This document shows positions 34,552-41,565 of a stretch of DNA of 41,565 nt, one piece after another. Each line of letters starts with the position of its first letter. Within the stretch, counting starts at the first letter, position 1. This stretch comes from Fidelibacterota bacterium (GTDB lineage: Bacteria; Fidelibacterota; UBA8477; JABMPR01), in NCBI GenBank assembly GCA_021734255.1, contig JAIPJM010000025.1:1-41565 (forward strand), written 5' to 3'. The notes below the pieces were generated by a model. The model was not told where the DNA came from. It worked only from the letters and a program-made list of their open reading frames with translations, and searched no databases. A program made the position numbers and the translations under genes.

Positions 34552-34951
34552 TCTCTTCCTCTTCTTCATAATAGAGTTCCAGAAAGAACAGGAGCACAGC
34601 CAGTCCCATGAGTCCGTCACCCGTAGCAGAGAGAGCAACGATAGTAACAGGTTCCATGAACAGATAATACAGGGTTAAAAACAACAGGGCGATCCATTTG
34701 GCACTGATAATAAAGATCAACAACCGTTTTTCACTGAGAGGCTCCCTGGCCGCCAGCCAGTAAGCGATGCTCATGACCAGATGAAAAACACCACCCTGCG
34801 TTGAGAAGAAGCGGTATGGATCTACCGTGAAGCCCAACCAGGAAAGCGCCCCAAAGGGAAGGAAAATGAGACCCAGGCCGACAAAAAGGGAATGCACTGC
34901 AATGAGTTGTAGCAGTAACTGGAATAGTCTTACATTTTTGAATATACTCAT
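34538..34951 (-). CDS. Small integral membrane protein of unknown function
   Basis: A 137-aa protein with about four hydrophobic helices (residues about 12-30, 45-62, 76-96 and 104-125) and a strongly acidic tail EEEEENERE. I do not recognise a family. It is first in an operon with the two epimerase-like genes and overlaps the second by 14 bases. It may anchor or modulate those proteins at the membrane. Confidence 0.75.
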   Translation of the reverse strand: MSIFKNVRLFQLLLQLIAVHSLFVGLGLIFLPFGALSWLGFTVDPYRFFSTQGGVFHLVMSIAYWLAAREPLSEKRLLIFIISAKWIALLFLTLYYLFMEPVTIVALSATGDGLMGLAVLLFFLELYYEEEEENERE

Positions 34952-35046
34952 AACTATGAAACCTTCAAAATCTAAGCCAAATCATCTAGTATGAGGATGG
35001 AAAATGTTTGCCTCTACTTGGGAAATATGTCACTGATTATTAACTT

Positions 35047-35075
35047 TTGACATACTGGACTGTTTACATTCTAAT
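35047..35075 (+). promoter_or_regulatory. Near-consensus sigma70 promoter
   Basis: TTGACA (35047-35052), a 17-base spacer, then TCTAAT (35070-35075), five of six matches. It lies 19 bases before the cytochrome ATG, behind GGGGAG. The divergent membrane protein gene begins at 34951. Confidence 0.7.
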
Positions 35076-35094
35076 CAAATGAAGCGGGGAGTCT

Positions 35095-35460
35095 ATGCAT
35101 CGATCTTTATACTTAATCCTAATTATTCCACTCGCTCTGTGCTTCACTGGCTGCGGTGGCGCGGAAAAACTTGACCTGAAAGCTGTGAATGCAGATCTGA
35201 CCAATGGACAAGTCGTATATGAAGATGATTGCGTACTGTGCCATCAGGGTGCGATCGAAGGTGCCCATCGCCTGGAGCAGACCGAACGCTGGCAAGAAAG
35301 TGCTGACAAAGGATTTGAGCAGCTGGTCCGTCACACTGTCAATGGTTATCAGGGCAAATATGGCGAGTTGCCGGTCATGGGGATGTGTCCCCAGTGCTCC
35401 GAACAGGATATTCGGGATGCCATTGCTTATATGTTGGTCACAGCTGGTGTGATGAATTAA
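35095..35460 (+). CDS. Cytochrome c5-like lipoprotein
   Basis: A 121-aa periplasmic cytochrome c. The signal peptide ends in a lipobox-like FTGCGG, so it may be lipid anchored at about Cys20. Haem attaches at CVLCH (residues 44-48), and Met in LPVMGM (about 101-103) is a candidate axial ligand. A second pair CPQC (about 104-107) matches the disulfide typical of cytochrome c5. It lies between the epimerase genes and the hydrogenase operon but on the opposite strand to the latter; it may be an electron partner of the membrane complexes nearby, but this is only inferred from proximity. Confidence 0.85.
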   Translation: MHRSLYLILIIPLALCFTGCGGAEKLDLKAVNADLTNGQVVYEDDCVLCHQGAIEGAHRLEQTERWQESADKGFEQLVRHTVNGYQGKYGELPVMGMCPQCSEQDIRDAIAYMLVTAGVMN

Positions 35461-35486
35461 CACGTGTAAGCGTTGATCAAAAATAA

Positions 35487-35510
35487 AAGGGGTGAATCGA
35501 CTCACCCCTT
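35487..35510 (-). terminator. Intrinsic terminator of the hydrogenase operon
   Basis: A 9-bp stem AAGGGGTGA with a 6-base loop and its complement. Read on the minus strand it is followed by TTTTATTTTT. It lies 27 bases past the maturation protease stop and could also end the convergent cytochrome transcript. Confidence 0.88.
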
Positions 35511-35536
35511 GCAATACCCCGCCTCAAAATAATGCT

Positions 35537-36034
35537 TTAAACAGCCGCGGTCTTCTGGATGACTTTCACTTTCCAGTCTTTCAGTTGCTGCATTGCATAT
35601 TCCAAAAGTTTTGGAATGGACTTTTCCACAGTTTTGCTAAGCTCAACTTTCAGATCCAGACTCTCTGGTTGGACACCGAAAAGTATGATCTCCTTAGGGA
35701 TTGCATCTGTCAACTTAGCCATTGCCAGTAGATCACTGAGCCCCAGATGATGAACAGAGGTCTTGGTGTTTAAGCGGGCCAGGATATCTTCATTTTCCAC
35801 CCTGCCGACACTACCAGGGGGTTGGTCAAATGTCATAGCGTCCAGCATGATCATGTGTGATTCCGGACGAAAGAACGGTAACAGGTCAAGTCCGCTTGTA
35901 CCGCCATCAACCAGTTCAATCTCAGGTTCGAACCGGTAATTCTCCTGCAGAGCACGGAGGGCGTGGATCCCCACGCCCTCGTCTTGCATTAACAGATTAC
36001 CAAGTCCGAGTACTACGACATCAGGGGAGGACAT
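35537..36034 (-). CDS. hybD: Hydrogenase maturation protease (HybD/HyaD-like)
   Basis: A nickel-dependent endopeptidase that cleaves the C-terminal tail of the large subunit after the metal centre is inserted. It opens VVVLGLGNLLMQDEGVGIHA, with the family-conserved Glu and Asp metal ligands; LVDGGTSGLDLLPF and HHLGLSDLL follow. From ATG 36034 it is 165 aa, overlapping the large subunit by 14 bases; a longer frame starts at 36082 within the large subunit gene. It is the last gene of the operon, ahead of the terminator. Confidence 0.9.
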   Translation of the reverse strand: MSSPDVVVLGLGNLLMQDEGVGIHALRALQENYRFEPEIELVDGGTSGLDLLPFFRPESHMIMLDAMTFDQPPGSVGRVENEDILARLNTKTSVHHLGLSDLLAMAKLTDAIPKEIILFGVQPESLDLKVELSKTVEKSIPKLLEYAMQQLKDWKVKVIQKTAAV

Positions 36035-37724
36035 TGACTTTAACAATGTCTTTGCGGTCGTTGTCATGGAGATGGATGGCACAGGCCAGGCACGGATCGA
36101 AGGAATGGATCGTCCGCAACACCTCTAAGGGCTTTTGATCATCCGCAACGGGATTGCCCACCAGGGATGCCTCGTAGGGACCGAGCTTGTCATCACCGTT
36201 TCTCGGGCCAGCATTCCAGGTTGAAGGAACCACACACTGGTAGTTCTTGATCTTGCCATTATTGATAACCACCCAGTGACTCAAGGTTCCGCGGGGCGCT
36301 TCGTGGAAGCCAAAGCCCATCTGCTCGCCCTTGGGAAATGTGGGTGGATTGAAGGTTGCCATATCGCCACCGGCAATATTATTGATAAGGAGGTTATAGT
36401 TCTTCTTTAACTCCTCATACAGGACGGCTGTACGAATACAGCGTGCAGCATGGCGACCAATGGTTGAGTGCAGAGCACCGATGCCTACCTTTGTTCCAGC
36501 CAGTGCGGATACACGTTCCAGAGCAAGATTGGCAACTTTTTGAGTGGTTTTATGACCGGCGGCATACATAGCCAGAACATTGGCTAGAGGGCCAACCTGT
36601 GCAGGTTCACCATTGAAAGTAGGTGATTTCACCCAACTGTAAGCACCATCATCATCCCATTCACTGTACTTGGGAACGGTTTCCTCTTTGTAGGGATGAC
36701 GTGTCCAATCTCCATCATACCAGGAGTGCTTGATACTCTCCTTGACACCCTTTTCAAACATAGCATCATTAAAAGAGTTGATCGGTTTGAATGCGCCAAC
36801 ATCACCATTTGGTATATACCCACCGGGCATACCAAACTCGGTTCCCTTCGTATCGGTTGGAAAATCAGGAACGGATAGATAATTCATCACACCAGATCCG
36901 TATCCGGTCCAATCCGCATAAAAAGCACCGACGGCTGTAATATCGACGAAGTAAGCCTGGTAGATGAACTGCTCCAGTTTATCCATAAGCGTCTTGATCG
37001 CTGCGAGACGTTCCATATTCAACGCATCTTCACTGTCAGGATTGATCGGATTGGAAACACCACCAACAGCCAGATTCTGGATGTGAGGTGTCTTGGAGCC
37101 GAGGATCGTTGTGATCTGGTTTGCCTGACGCTGAACTTCGAATGCCTGCAGATAATGGGCGGCTGCCAGCAGATTGACCTCTGGTGACAATTTCATAGCC
37201 GGATGGCCCCAATATCCATTGGCAAAAATACCCAGCTGGCCAGAGCCAACGAAGGTTTTCAGTTTGTCCTGAACCGCCTTGAATTCCTGGGCACCGTTAT
37301 GAGGCCAGTCCGAGAGACTCTGAGCTAGCTTTGATGCTGCCTTAGGATCAGCTTTCAAGGCTGAAACAACGTCAACCCAATCCAACGCTGACAAGTGATA
37401 GAAGTGTACGATATGATCATGAATACCATGAGCAGCAATGATCATATTTCGTATATATTGGGCATTTAGCGGTACCTCCATCGCCAGAGCATTTTCAACA
37501 GCTCTCACAGAGGTCATGGCATGTACCGTGGTACATACTCCACAAATGCGCTGGGTGAAGATCCAGGCATCACGTGGATCACGACCTTCAAGGATGGTCT
37601 CGATTCCGCGCCACATCTGTCCCGATGACCATGCGTTAGTAACCTTACCGTTATTCACCTCCGCATCAATGCGCAGGTGGCCTTCGATTCTGGTCACGGG
37701 ATCTACTACAATTCGTTTAGCCAT
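36021..37724 (-). CDS. hybC: [NiFe] hydrogenase large subunit (HybC-type)
   Basis: The 567-aa catalytic subunit that splits H2 at a NiFe(CN)2CO centre. The Ni/Fe ligands are seen in the L1 motif RICGVCTTVH (C61, C64) and the L2 motif DPCLACAIH (C545, C548, H551). The maturation protease should remove the 16 residues after H551. The N-terminus is MAKRIVVDPVTRIEGHLRI. The genes read HybO-A-B-C-D, the layout of membrane-bound respiratory uptake hydrogenases (group 1 type). The start has GGAGG just upstream. Confidence 0.95.
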   Translation of the reverse strand: MAKRIVVDPVTRIEGHLRIDAEVNNGKVTNAWSSGQMWRGIETILEGRDPRDAWIFTQRICGVCTTVHAMTSVRAVENALAMEVPLNAQYIRNMIIAAHGIHDHIVHFYHLSALDWVDVVSALKADPKAASKLAQSLSDWPHNGAQEFKAVQDKLKTFVGSGQLGIFANGYWGHPAMKLSPEVNLLAAAHYLQAFEVQRQANQITTILGSKTPHIQNLAVGGVSNPINPDSEDALNMERLAAIKTLMDKLEQFIYQAYFVDITAVGAFYADWTGYGSGVMNYLSVPDFPTDTKGTEFGMPGGYIPNGDVGAFKPINSFNDAMFEKGVKESIKHSWYDGDWTRHPYKEETVPKYSEWDDDGAYSWVKSPTFNGEPAQVGPLANVLAMYAAGHKTTQKVANLALERVSALAGTKVGIGALHSTIGRHAARCIRTAVLYEELKKNYNLLINNIAGGDMATFNPPTFPKGEQMGFGFHEAPRGTLSHWVVINNGKIKNYQCVVPSTWNAGPRNGDDKLGPYEASLVGNPVADDQKPLEVLRTIHSFDPCLACAIHLHDNDRKDIVKVNVLP

Positions 37725-37736
37725 AAGAAATCCTCC

Positions 37737-38876
37737 CTAGGCGTCTTTTAGTACCGGTAAAACCGGGAAGCGTTTAACAAAGAATAAGTAAGCCACCAGC
37801 TCGATGGAGATGATTCCGACCGTGATCAGAATCTCAGCAACAGCTGGGAAGTAGACAAAGCCACCACCTGGGTCAAAGCCTACCAGGAAGGCATCAAATC
37901 GATAAACGGCGCCTGCCAGCAGGATTGAAATGGAAGCGTAGAATAGCTGTGTCAGTTTTTCCCGGTTCGCCTTGCTCAGCAGGACGATGAGGGGATAGAT
38001 AAATAATAGATTCTCGATAACGAACATGATGCCCTTGGCATTGAAGGCCAGATCACTGAGACCATTATTCGCAAGCAGGGTCACCCAGCGAAGTACCAGG
38101 AAGGCACCCAGAAGATATGGGATCGTCCACGCCAATTTGCTGAGCATCTTCTGCTCATACGGCCGCTTCAGTACTGTGGCTGAAAAAATGGCTTCGAAGA
38201 CCACAACGGCAAATCCCATGGAAATGGCCGAAAGCAGAAAGAGTGCAGGCAGCCAGTCCGTTTGCCAGAGTGGTGAGAGTTTATTCCCCGCCACGATCAT
38301 CAAGCCACCGAGTGAACTCTGATGAAGTGTTGGGAAGAGCAATCCGAAGGCCACCACAACGAACATGCTACGGTGAACGGCTCGGCGTAGTTTGGTCTTA
38401 TTCCACTTCTCAAGCATGACCGGAGAGAGTTCGATCCACAGAACTACGATATAACTTGAGATGGAAATGGCCACTTCCACCATCCATGAGCTTCCGATAT
38501 TGCTCGTCCCGGGTAGAAAGATATTGATAAGGTTCCAGTATCTTCCCGTATCGATGACAATAGCGAAAGCAGCGAGCGTGTAACCGAAGACACTGGCCAA
38601 TAAGGCCGGTCGGATCAATGGATGATACTGGCCACGATTAAAGGCGTAGACCAGGATGGCCATGGCATAACCACCGCAAGCCAGACCTGTGGCGACCAGG
38701 ATGTCATAAACGATCCAGAGACCCCAGGGATACCCATCGTTCAGGTTTGTGACAGCACCGATACCGAATAAGAACCGGTACCCCATCAGAGCAATTCCGA
38801 CCACTGCCAGCGTGAACAGAATGGAGAATGGTTTGGTCCAAAGTTTACCACCTAGTGGAGCATAGGTCTCACTCAT
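37737..38876 (-). CDS. hybB: Hydrogenase integral membrane subunit (HybB/NrfD family)
   Basis: A 379-aa polytopic (about 10 helices) subunit that links the hydrogenase to the quinone pool. Conserved: YPWGLWIVYDILVATGLACG and IVIDTGRYWNLIN. ATG 38876 is favoured over the frame's start at 38942 since GGAGG precedes it and it overlaps the FeS gene by 8 bases. It is paralogous to the membrane protein at 25119. HybB-type subunits lack haem and use menaquinone in the enterobacterial system. Confidence 0.92.
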   Translation of the reverse strand: MSETYAPLGGKLWTKPFSILFTLAVVGIALMGYRFLFGIGAVTNLNDGYPWGLWIVYDILVATGLACGGYAMAILVYAFNRGQYHPLIRPALLASVFGYTLAAFAIVIDTGRYWNLINIFLPGTSNIGSSWMVEVAISISSYIVVLWIELSPVMLEKWNKTKLRRAVHRSMFVVVAFGLLFPTLHQSSLGGLMIVAGNKLSPLWQTDWLPALFLLSAISMGFAVVVFEAIFSATVLKRPYEQKMLSKLAWTIPYLLGAFLVLRWVTLLANNGLSDLAFNAKGIMFVIENLLFIYPLIVLLSKANREKLTQLFYASISILLAGAVYRFDAFLVGFDPGGGFVYFPAVAEILITVGIISIELVAYLFFVKRFPVLPVLKDA

Positions 38877-39921
38877 GGTCCACCTCCCCTTCGCTTTCCA
38901 ATGATTTGCTGCTTCGATGGGCGGCGAATACCAGACCACCAAGCAGGGCTATCGGTGCGATCATACCTTTATAGAGTGTATGAGATATATTCTCAGAGCG
39001 TGCAGCAGCAGATGAAAAACCTGGCTTGGGTAGCCCAAGTTTTTCGAATGGCACTGCGGAAAGCATCAGGTATTGAGCCCCACCGCTCTCACTTTGACCA
39101 TAGATATAATCAATATATTTTGCTACAGGTCTACGCTGGATAAAGGAGTTATCCTGTGGTTCGTCCTGTATAAAGGATCCATCCTTGTCACTGGTGCGTC
39201 TGAAAACACCTTTTAACGAAGAAACTGGATAAGGATATTCCGCTCCTTCCTGTAAGGCAATTCGACGCTTGGCTTCTTCCAGGATGTCCGTGAACTTCCC
39301 GTGGATAGTCGCACCCGTCGGGCAAAATTCTGCACAACCGGGGATTCCACCTTCCGCCTGGACATGTGAACACATCTCACATTTGTGGACCAGTGGAATG
39401 GCTTTATCATATTCGAATTTCGGAATGTTGTAGGGACAGGCGATCTGGCAATAGCGACAGCCACAACATCTATCCTTATCCCATGCAACGATACCGGTCT
39501 TTTCATCTTTTGTGAATGCCGTTGTAGGACAGGCAGAGGCACAGTCCGGGTCGGCACAGTGCATACAGGCGCGGCGGACAAATGAAAAACCATCCACCTC
39601 CTGATTACGGGTGTTTGCCTTGCCATTACGGTAGACCTGGATCTTATTCAGGGTCTTTGCGTTTAGATCCTTGGGGGCATCCCAAACACCATCGACACCA
39701 AGGTCTTTCTCATAAGAATCATGATCCATGGGCATGCTATTGTTACGCTTACATGCCACCTCACATGATTTACAGCCAATGCAGAGTGTTGCGTCGTATA
39801 GTACGCCCTCGGCATCGGGTGGTAAGGCTGTTGCAGTGCGAGCCTGGACGGTGCTAATACTCGACATCGTCACGGCGCCTGCAGACAGGATTTTAAAAAA
39901 CTCTCTTCTATCAACTTGCAT
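38869..39921 (-). CDS. hybA: Hydrogenase electron-transfer subunit with four [4Fe-4S] clusters (HybA type)
   Basis: A 350-aa Tat-exported FeS protein. Signal: DRREFFKILSAGAV (residues 4-17). Cluster cysteines: C47/50/53/57, C119/122/127/131, C152/155/158/162 and C181/184/196/200. A C-terminal helix (about 319-335) anchors it. It carries electrons from the small subunit to HybB. It is encoded 11 bases after the small subunit gene. The protein at 24257 is its counterpart in the sigma54 operon. Confidence 0.93.
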   Translation of the reverse strand: MQVDRREFFKILSAGAVTMSSISTVQARTATALPPDAEGVLYDATLCIGCKSCEVACKRNNSMPMDHDSYEKDLGVDGVWDAPKDLNAKTLNKIQVYRNGKANTRNQEVDGFSFVRRACMHCADPDCASACPTTAFTKDEKTGIVAWDKDRCCGCRYCQIACPYNIPKFEYDKAIPLVHKCEMCSHVQAEGGIPGCAEFCPTGATIHGKFTDILEEAKRRIALQEGAEYPYPVSSLKGVFRRTSDKDGSFIQDEPQDNSFIQRRPVAKYIDYIYGQSESGGAQYLMLSAVPFEKLGLPKPGFSSAAARSENISHTLYKGMIAPIALLGGLVFAAHRSSKSLESEGEVDHE

Positions 39922-39932
39922 AATGACGCCTC

Positions 39933-41078
39933 TTAGGATTCAGTTGATGAGGATTGATCGGCTTCCTTGGTTTTCTTGGCAGTAGCCGCACTTGCCCCGA
40001 TAGCAACACCGGCAGCAGCACCTACCACCGCAGCAGCACCAATTCCCAGACCTTTTCCTTGAGTTGGTTCGGTTTCAGGATAGAGCGATGGTGGCCGCAC
40101 TGTGTACACCTCAGCCTGTTCGTGGATGGCCTTGGTAAAACCAACACCCTCCTCTGAGCAACCGAAACAAGGATGCCCTGTACCTACTGGCCAGGCACCT
40201 GAACCAACGTCACCAAAAAGGATGGAAGGACAGTTGGCATACGTTTCTGGTCCTTTACAACCAAGTTTGTACAGGCACCAGCCCTCTCGATGACCGGCAT
40301 CTCCAAACTGCTGTGCAAAGCGACCAGCATCAAAATGCGGACGGCGTTCGCAATTCTCATGAATGAGTTTACCATATGCGAACATGGGACGATTCTTTTT
40401 GTCCAACTGTGGCAATTTTCCTAAAGTCAGATAGTAAAGAACCGTTGAAAGAAGGTTATATGGACTTGCAGGACAACCGGGAAGGTTGATCACCGGTTTA
40501 TCGCTGAATACTTCATGGATACCCTGAGCACCGGTTGGGTTGGGAGCGGAAGATTGCACGCCACCCCAACTTGCACATGAGCCAATCGCTACAACCGCAG
40601 CGGCTTTCGGACCGATATCTGCCATAATCTCCATGGCGGTACGGCCACCGATCTTGCAGAAAATCCCATTCTCTGCAGTTGGTATGGATCCTTCTACCAC
40701 GAGAATGAATTTTCCAGCATTGGCTTCCACGGAAGCATGCAGTGCTTCTTCCACCTGATGACCTGCAGCAGCACTCAGCGTTTCAGAGTAATCAAGAGAG
40801 ATTACATCCAGAACGAGACTCTCAACGGTTGGATGTGTTGCCCGTAACAGTGATTCAGTACATCCCGTACATTCCTGGAAATGCAGCCAGATCACTGGTG
40901 GACGTTTCGGATTTGCTACCGTTTCGGCGACTTTCGCAACCATTCCTGCAGGCAGCCCCATGGCAGCTGTAATAGCGGTACAGAATTTAAGGAAACTTCT
41001 GCGTGTTACGCCCTGTGCGGCCAACTCTTCAGAGTAAGGCAGGTTCAGGGTCTCATCGGTTTTCAATTGTGTTCCCAT
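39933..41078 (-). CDS. hybO: [NiFe] hydrogenase small subunit (HybO-type)
   Basis: A 381-aa small subunit holding the FeS wire. It has a Tat motif TRRSFLKF (about residues 25-32), the proximal cluster in ECTGCTES (C70, C73), GSCASWGG, NLPGCPASPYN, and the distal and medial cluster set in HENCERR, GWCLYKLGCKGP, NCP and GHPCFGC. The proximal motif is CTGC rather than CTCC, so the oxygen-tolerant six-Cys proximal cluster is absent. A Gly/Ala-rich C-terminal helix (about residues 340-365) anchors it. ATG 41078 is chosen because GGAAAGGG precedes it; a TTG at 41105 is less likely. Confidence 0.95.
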   Translation of the reverse strand: MGTQLKTDETLNLPYSEELAAQGVTRRSFLKFCTAITAAMGLPAGMVAKVAETVANPKRPPVIWLHFQECTGCTESLLRATHPTVESLVLDVISLDYSETLSAAAGHQVEEALHASVEANAGKFILVVEGSIPTAENGIFCKIGGRTAMEIMADIGPKAAAVVAIGSCASWGGVQSSAPNPTGAQGIHEVFSDKPVINLPGCPASPYNLLSTVLYYLTLGKLPQLDKKNRPMFAYGKLIHENCERRPHFDAGRFAQQFGDAGHREGWCLYKLGCKGPETYANCPSILFGDVGSGAWPVGTGHPCFGCSEEGVGFTKAIHEQAEVYTVRPPSLYPETEPTQGKGLGIGAAAVVGAAAGVAIGASAATAKKTKEADQSSSTES

Positions 41079-41252
41079 GCAGTTACCCTTTCCGTATGAG
41101 TTCAAGATCTAAGGTTTTATTAAATGTCGGCTTCTCAGCCTCTTCATTCTTACAGGTATAGTAAAAAGCATGTCAGGATCACAGTACACCGTAACCCCTA
41201 ATGTGACAGAATTTGTCTTTAATACTTCATATTAATGAATAATTGCGAATTG

Positions 41253-41280
41253 AATATAATGCGAAAAACGGTAGTTACAA
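41253..41280 (-). promoter_or_regulatory. Possible sigma70 promoter of the hydrogenase operon
   Basis: On the minus strand: TTGTAA (41280-41275), a 16-base spacer, then TATATT (41258-41253). Matches are 4/6 and 5/6. It would give a leader of about 165 bases before the small subunit start. The region is AT-rich, so chance matches are possible. Confidence 0.35.
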
Positions 41281-41321
41281 ATACTGATTAATTCAATACC
41301 GGTTTGTTGATTATCAAGGGA

Positions 41322-41350
41322 TATATCATGATAAATATTATCATGATATA
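41322..41350. repeat. 13-bp perfect inverted repeat with 3-base centre
   Basis: Arms TATATCATGATAA and TTATCATGATATA around ATA. Each arm includes most of the palindrome ATATCATGATAT. It lies between the hydrogenase promoter region and the next minus-strand frame, and may be a regulator site; it has no T-run. Confidence 0.6.
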
Positions 41351-41457
41351 GTTTATTATATACCTGCTTATCATTAATATTGTTGGTTAGCATCTATATA
41401 GTACTTCTTCAGTATCTATATTTTCTGATCAAGTCCTAAATTTTCTGTAAAAAGGAA

Positions 41458-41565
41458 TTAAGCCTCCACGATTTCTCGTTTCATTTTCGCTTCTTGATGA
41501 AGCTTTTCCAGAAGTTCCATATCCAGATAGCGCCTACCCGTCAACCATTCTTCAGCCTGTTCCAT
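41458..41565 (-). CDS. 3' end of an unidentified gene (partial)
   Basis: A minus-strand frame runs from the window edge to a TAA at 41460-41458. The 35 visible residues are charged and helical (MEQAEEWLTGRRYLDM...KMKREIVEA). It may continue beyond the window; an ATG happens to fall on the last three bases. The gene cannot be named. Its location upstream of the hydrogenase operon on the same strand makes an accessory role possible but unproven. Confidence 0.45.
   Translation of the reverse strand: MEQAEEWLTGRRYLDMELLEKLHQEAKMKREIVEA

Larger units (their letters stand above)
41079..41457. other. Upstream region of the hydrogenase operon (non-coding)
   Basis: About 380 AT-rich bases hold no gene that I can support. 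They contain a possible minus-strand sigma70 promoter (41253-41280) and a 13-bp inverted repeat (41322-41350), listed separately. No clear sigma54 element and no RNA gene was seen. Confidence 0.6.

Noticed and set aside
41307-41317. TTGATTATCAA as an FNR/CRP-type site
   Set aside because: FNR sites need four bases between TTGAT and ATCAA; here only one base separates them.

Overview
The window is bacterial chromosome from a Gram-negative, probably anaerobic or facultative organism. LptF/G-type permease, lipoproteins, Tat-exported iron-sulfur proteins and a periplasm-facing [NiFe] hydrogenase support this. Gene density is high, GC content looks moderate, and no tRNA, rRNA, insertion sequence, integrase, CRISPR array or phage gene was seen. 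The mix of genes resembles the FCB-related lineages (Neomarinimicrobiota or Calditrichota-like) or deltaproteobacterial lineages. That placement is a low-confidence guess from gene content alone.

Layout. 107-7070 (minus): an acyl-CoA dehydrogenase with ETF alpha and beta (fatty-acid oxidation electron transfer), ending in a clear intrinsic terminator, then an LptF/G-like permease, an SDR and an aldo/keto reductase. 7164-9793 (plus): a nickel module made of a palindromic operator, nikR, a His-rich 60-aa membrane protein and an ECF transporter (nikM, nikQ, nikO). 9857-23022: housekeeping and envelope genes, including an unknown exported protein, two lipid-kinase-like proteins flanking a TldE/TldD pair, PlsC, a transglutaminase-like protein, a diguanylate cyclase with a 7TMR-DISM sensor, a MATE-like protein, a patatin phospholipase and an S1/P1 nuclease.

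23285-31452 (plus) is the most interesting region. A sigma54 -24/-12 promoter preceded by dyad sites drives four genes: a membrane-anchored H-protein-like (GcvH fold) protein, a Tat-exported 4x[4Fe-4S] protein, an NrfD/HybB membrane protein and a second anchored H-like protein. After an 18-bp hairpin comes a third, Cys-rich H-like protein. A second sigma54-type promoter then precedes a membrane histidine kinase with a C-X4-C-H haem-like motif, an NtrC-family sigma54 activator and an archaemetzincin-like protease. All three H-like proteins lack lysine at the lipoylation position. No recognisable catalytic subunit is encoded nearby. I read this as a sigma54- and redox-controlled membrane electron-transfer complex of unknown substrate.

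31472-34951 (minus): two tandem epimerase-like proteins carrying a C-terminal helical domain that resembles RsbRD, plus a small membrane protein. 35047-35460 (plus): a cytochrome c5-like lipoprotein with a near-consensus sigma70 promoter. 35487-41078 (minus): a complete HybO-HybA-HybB-HybC-HybD-like [NiFe] uptake hydrogenase operon with its terminator. The nickel uptake module at 7-10 kb plausibly supplies this enzyme. The window ends with the 3' end of another minus-strand reading frame.
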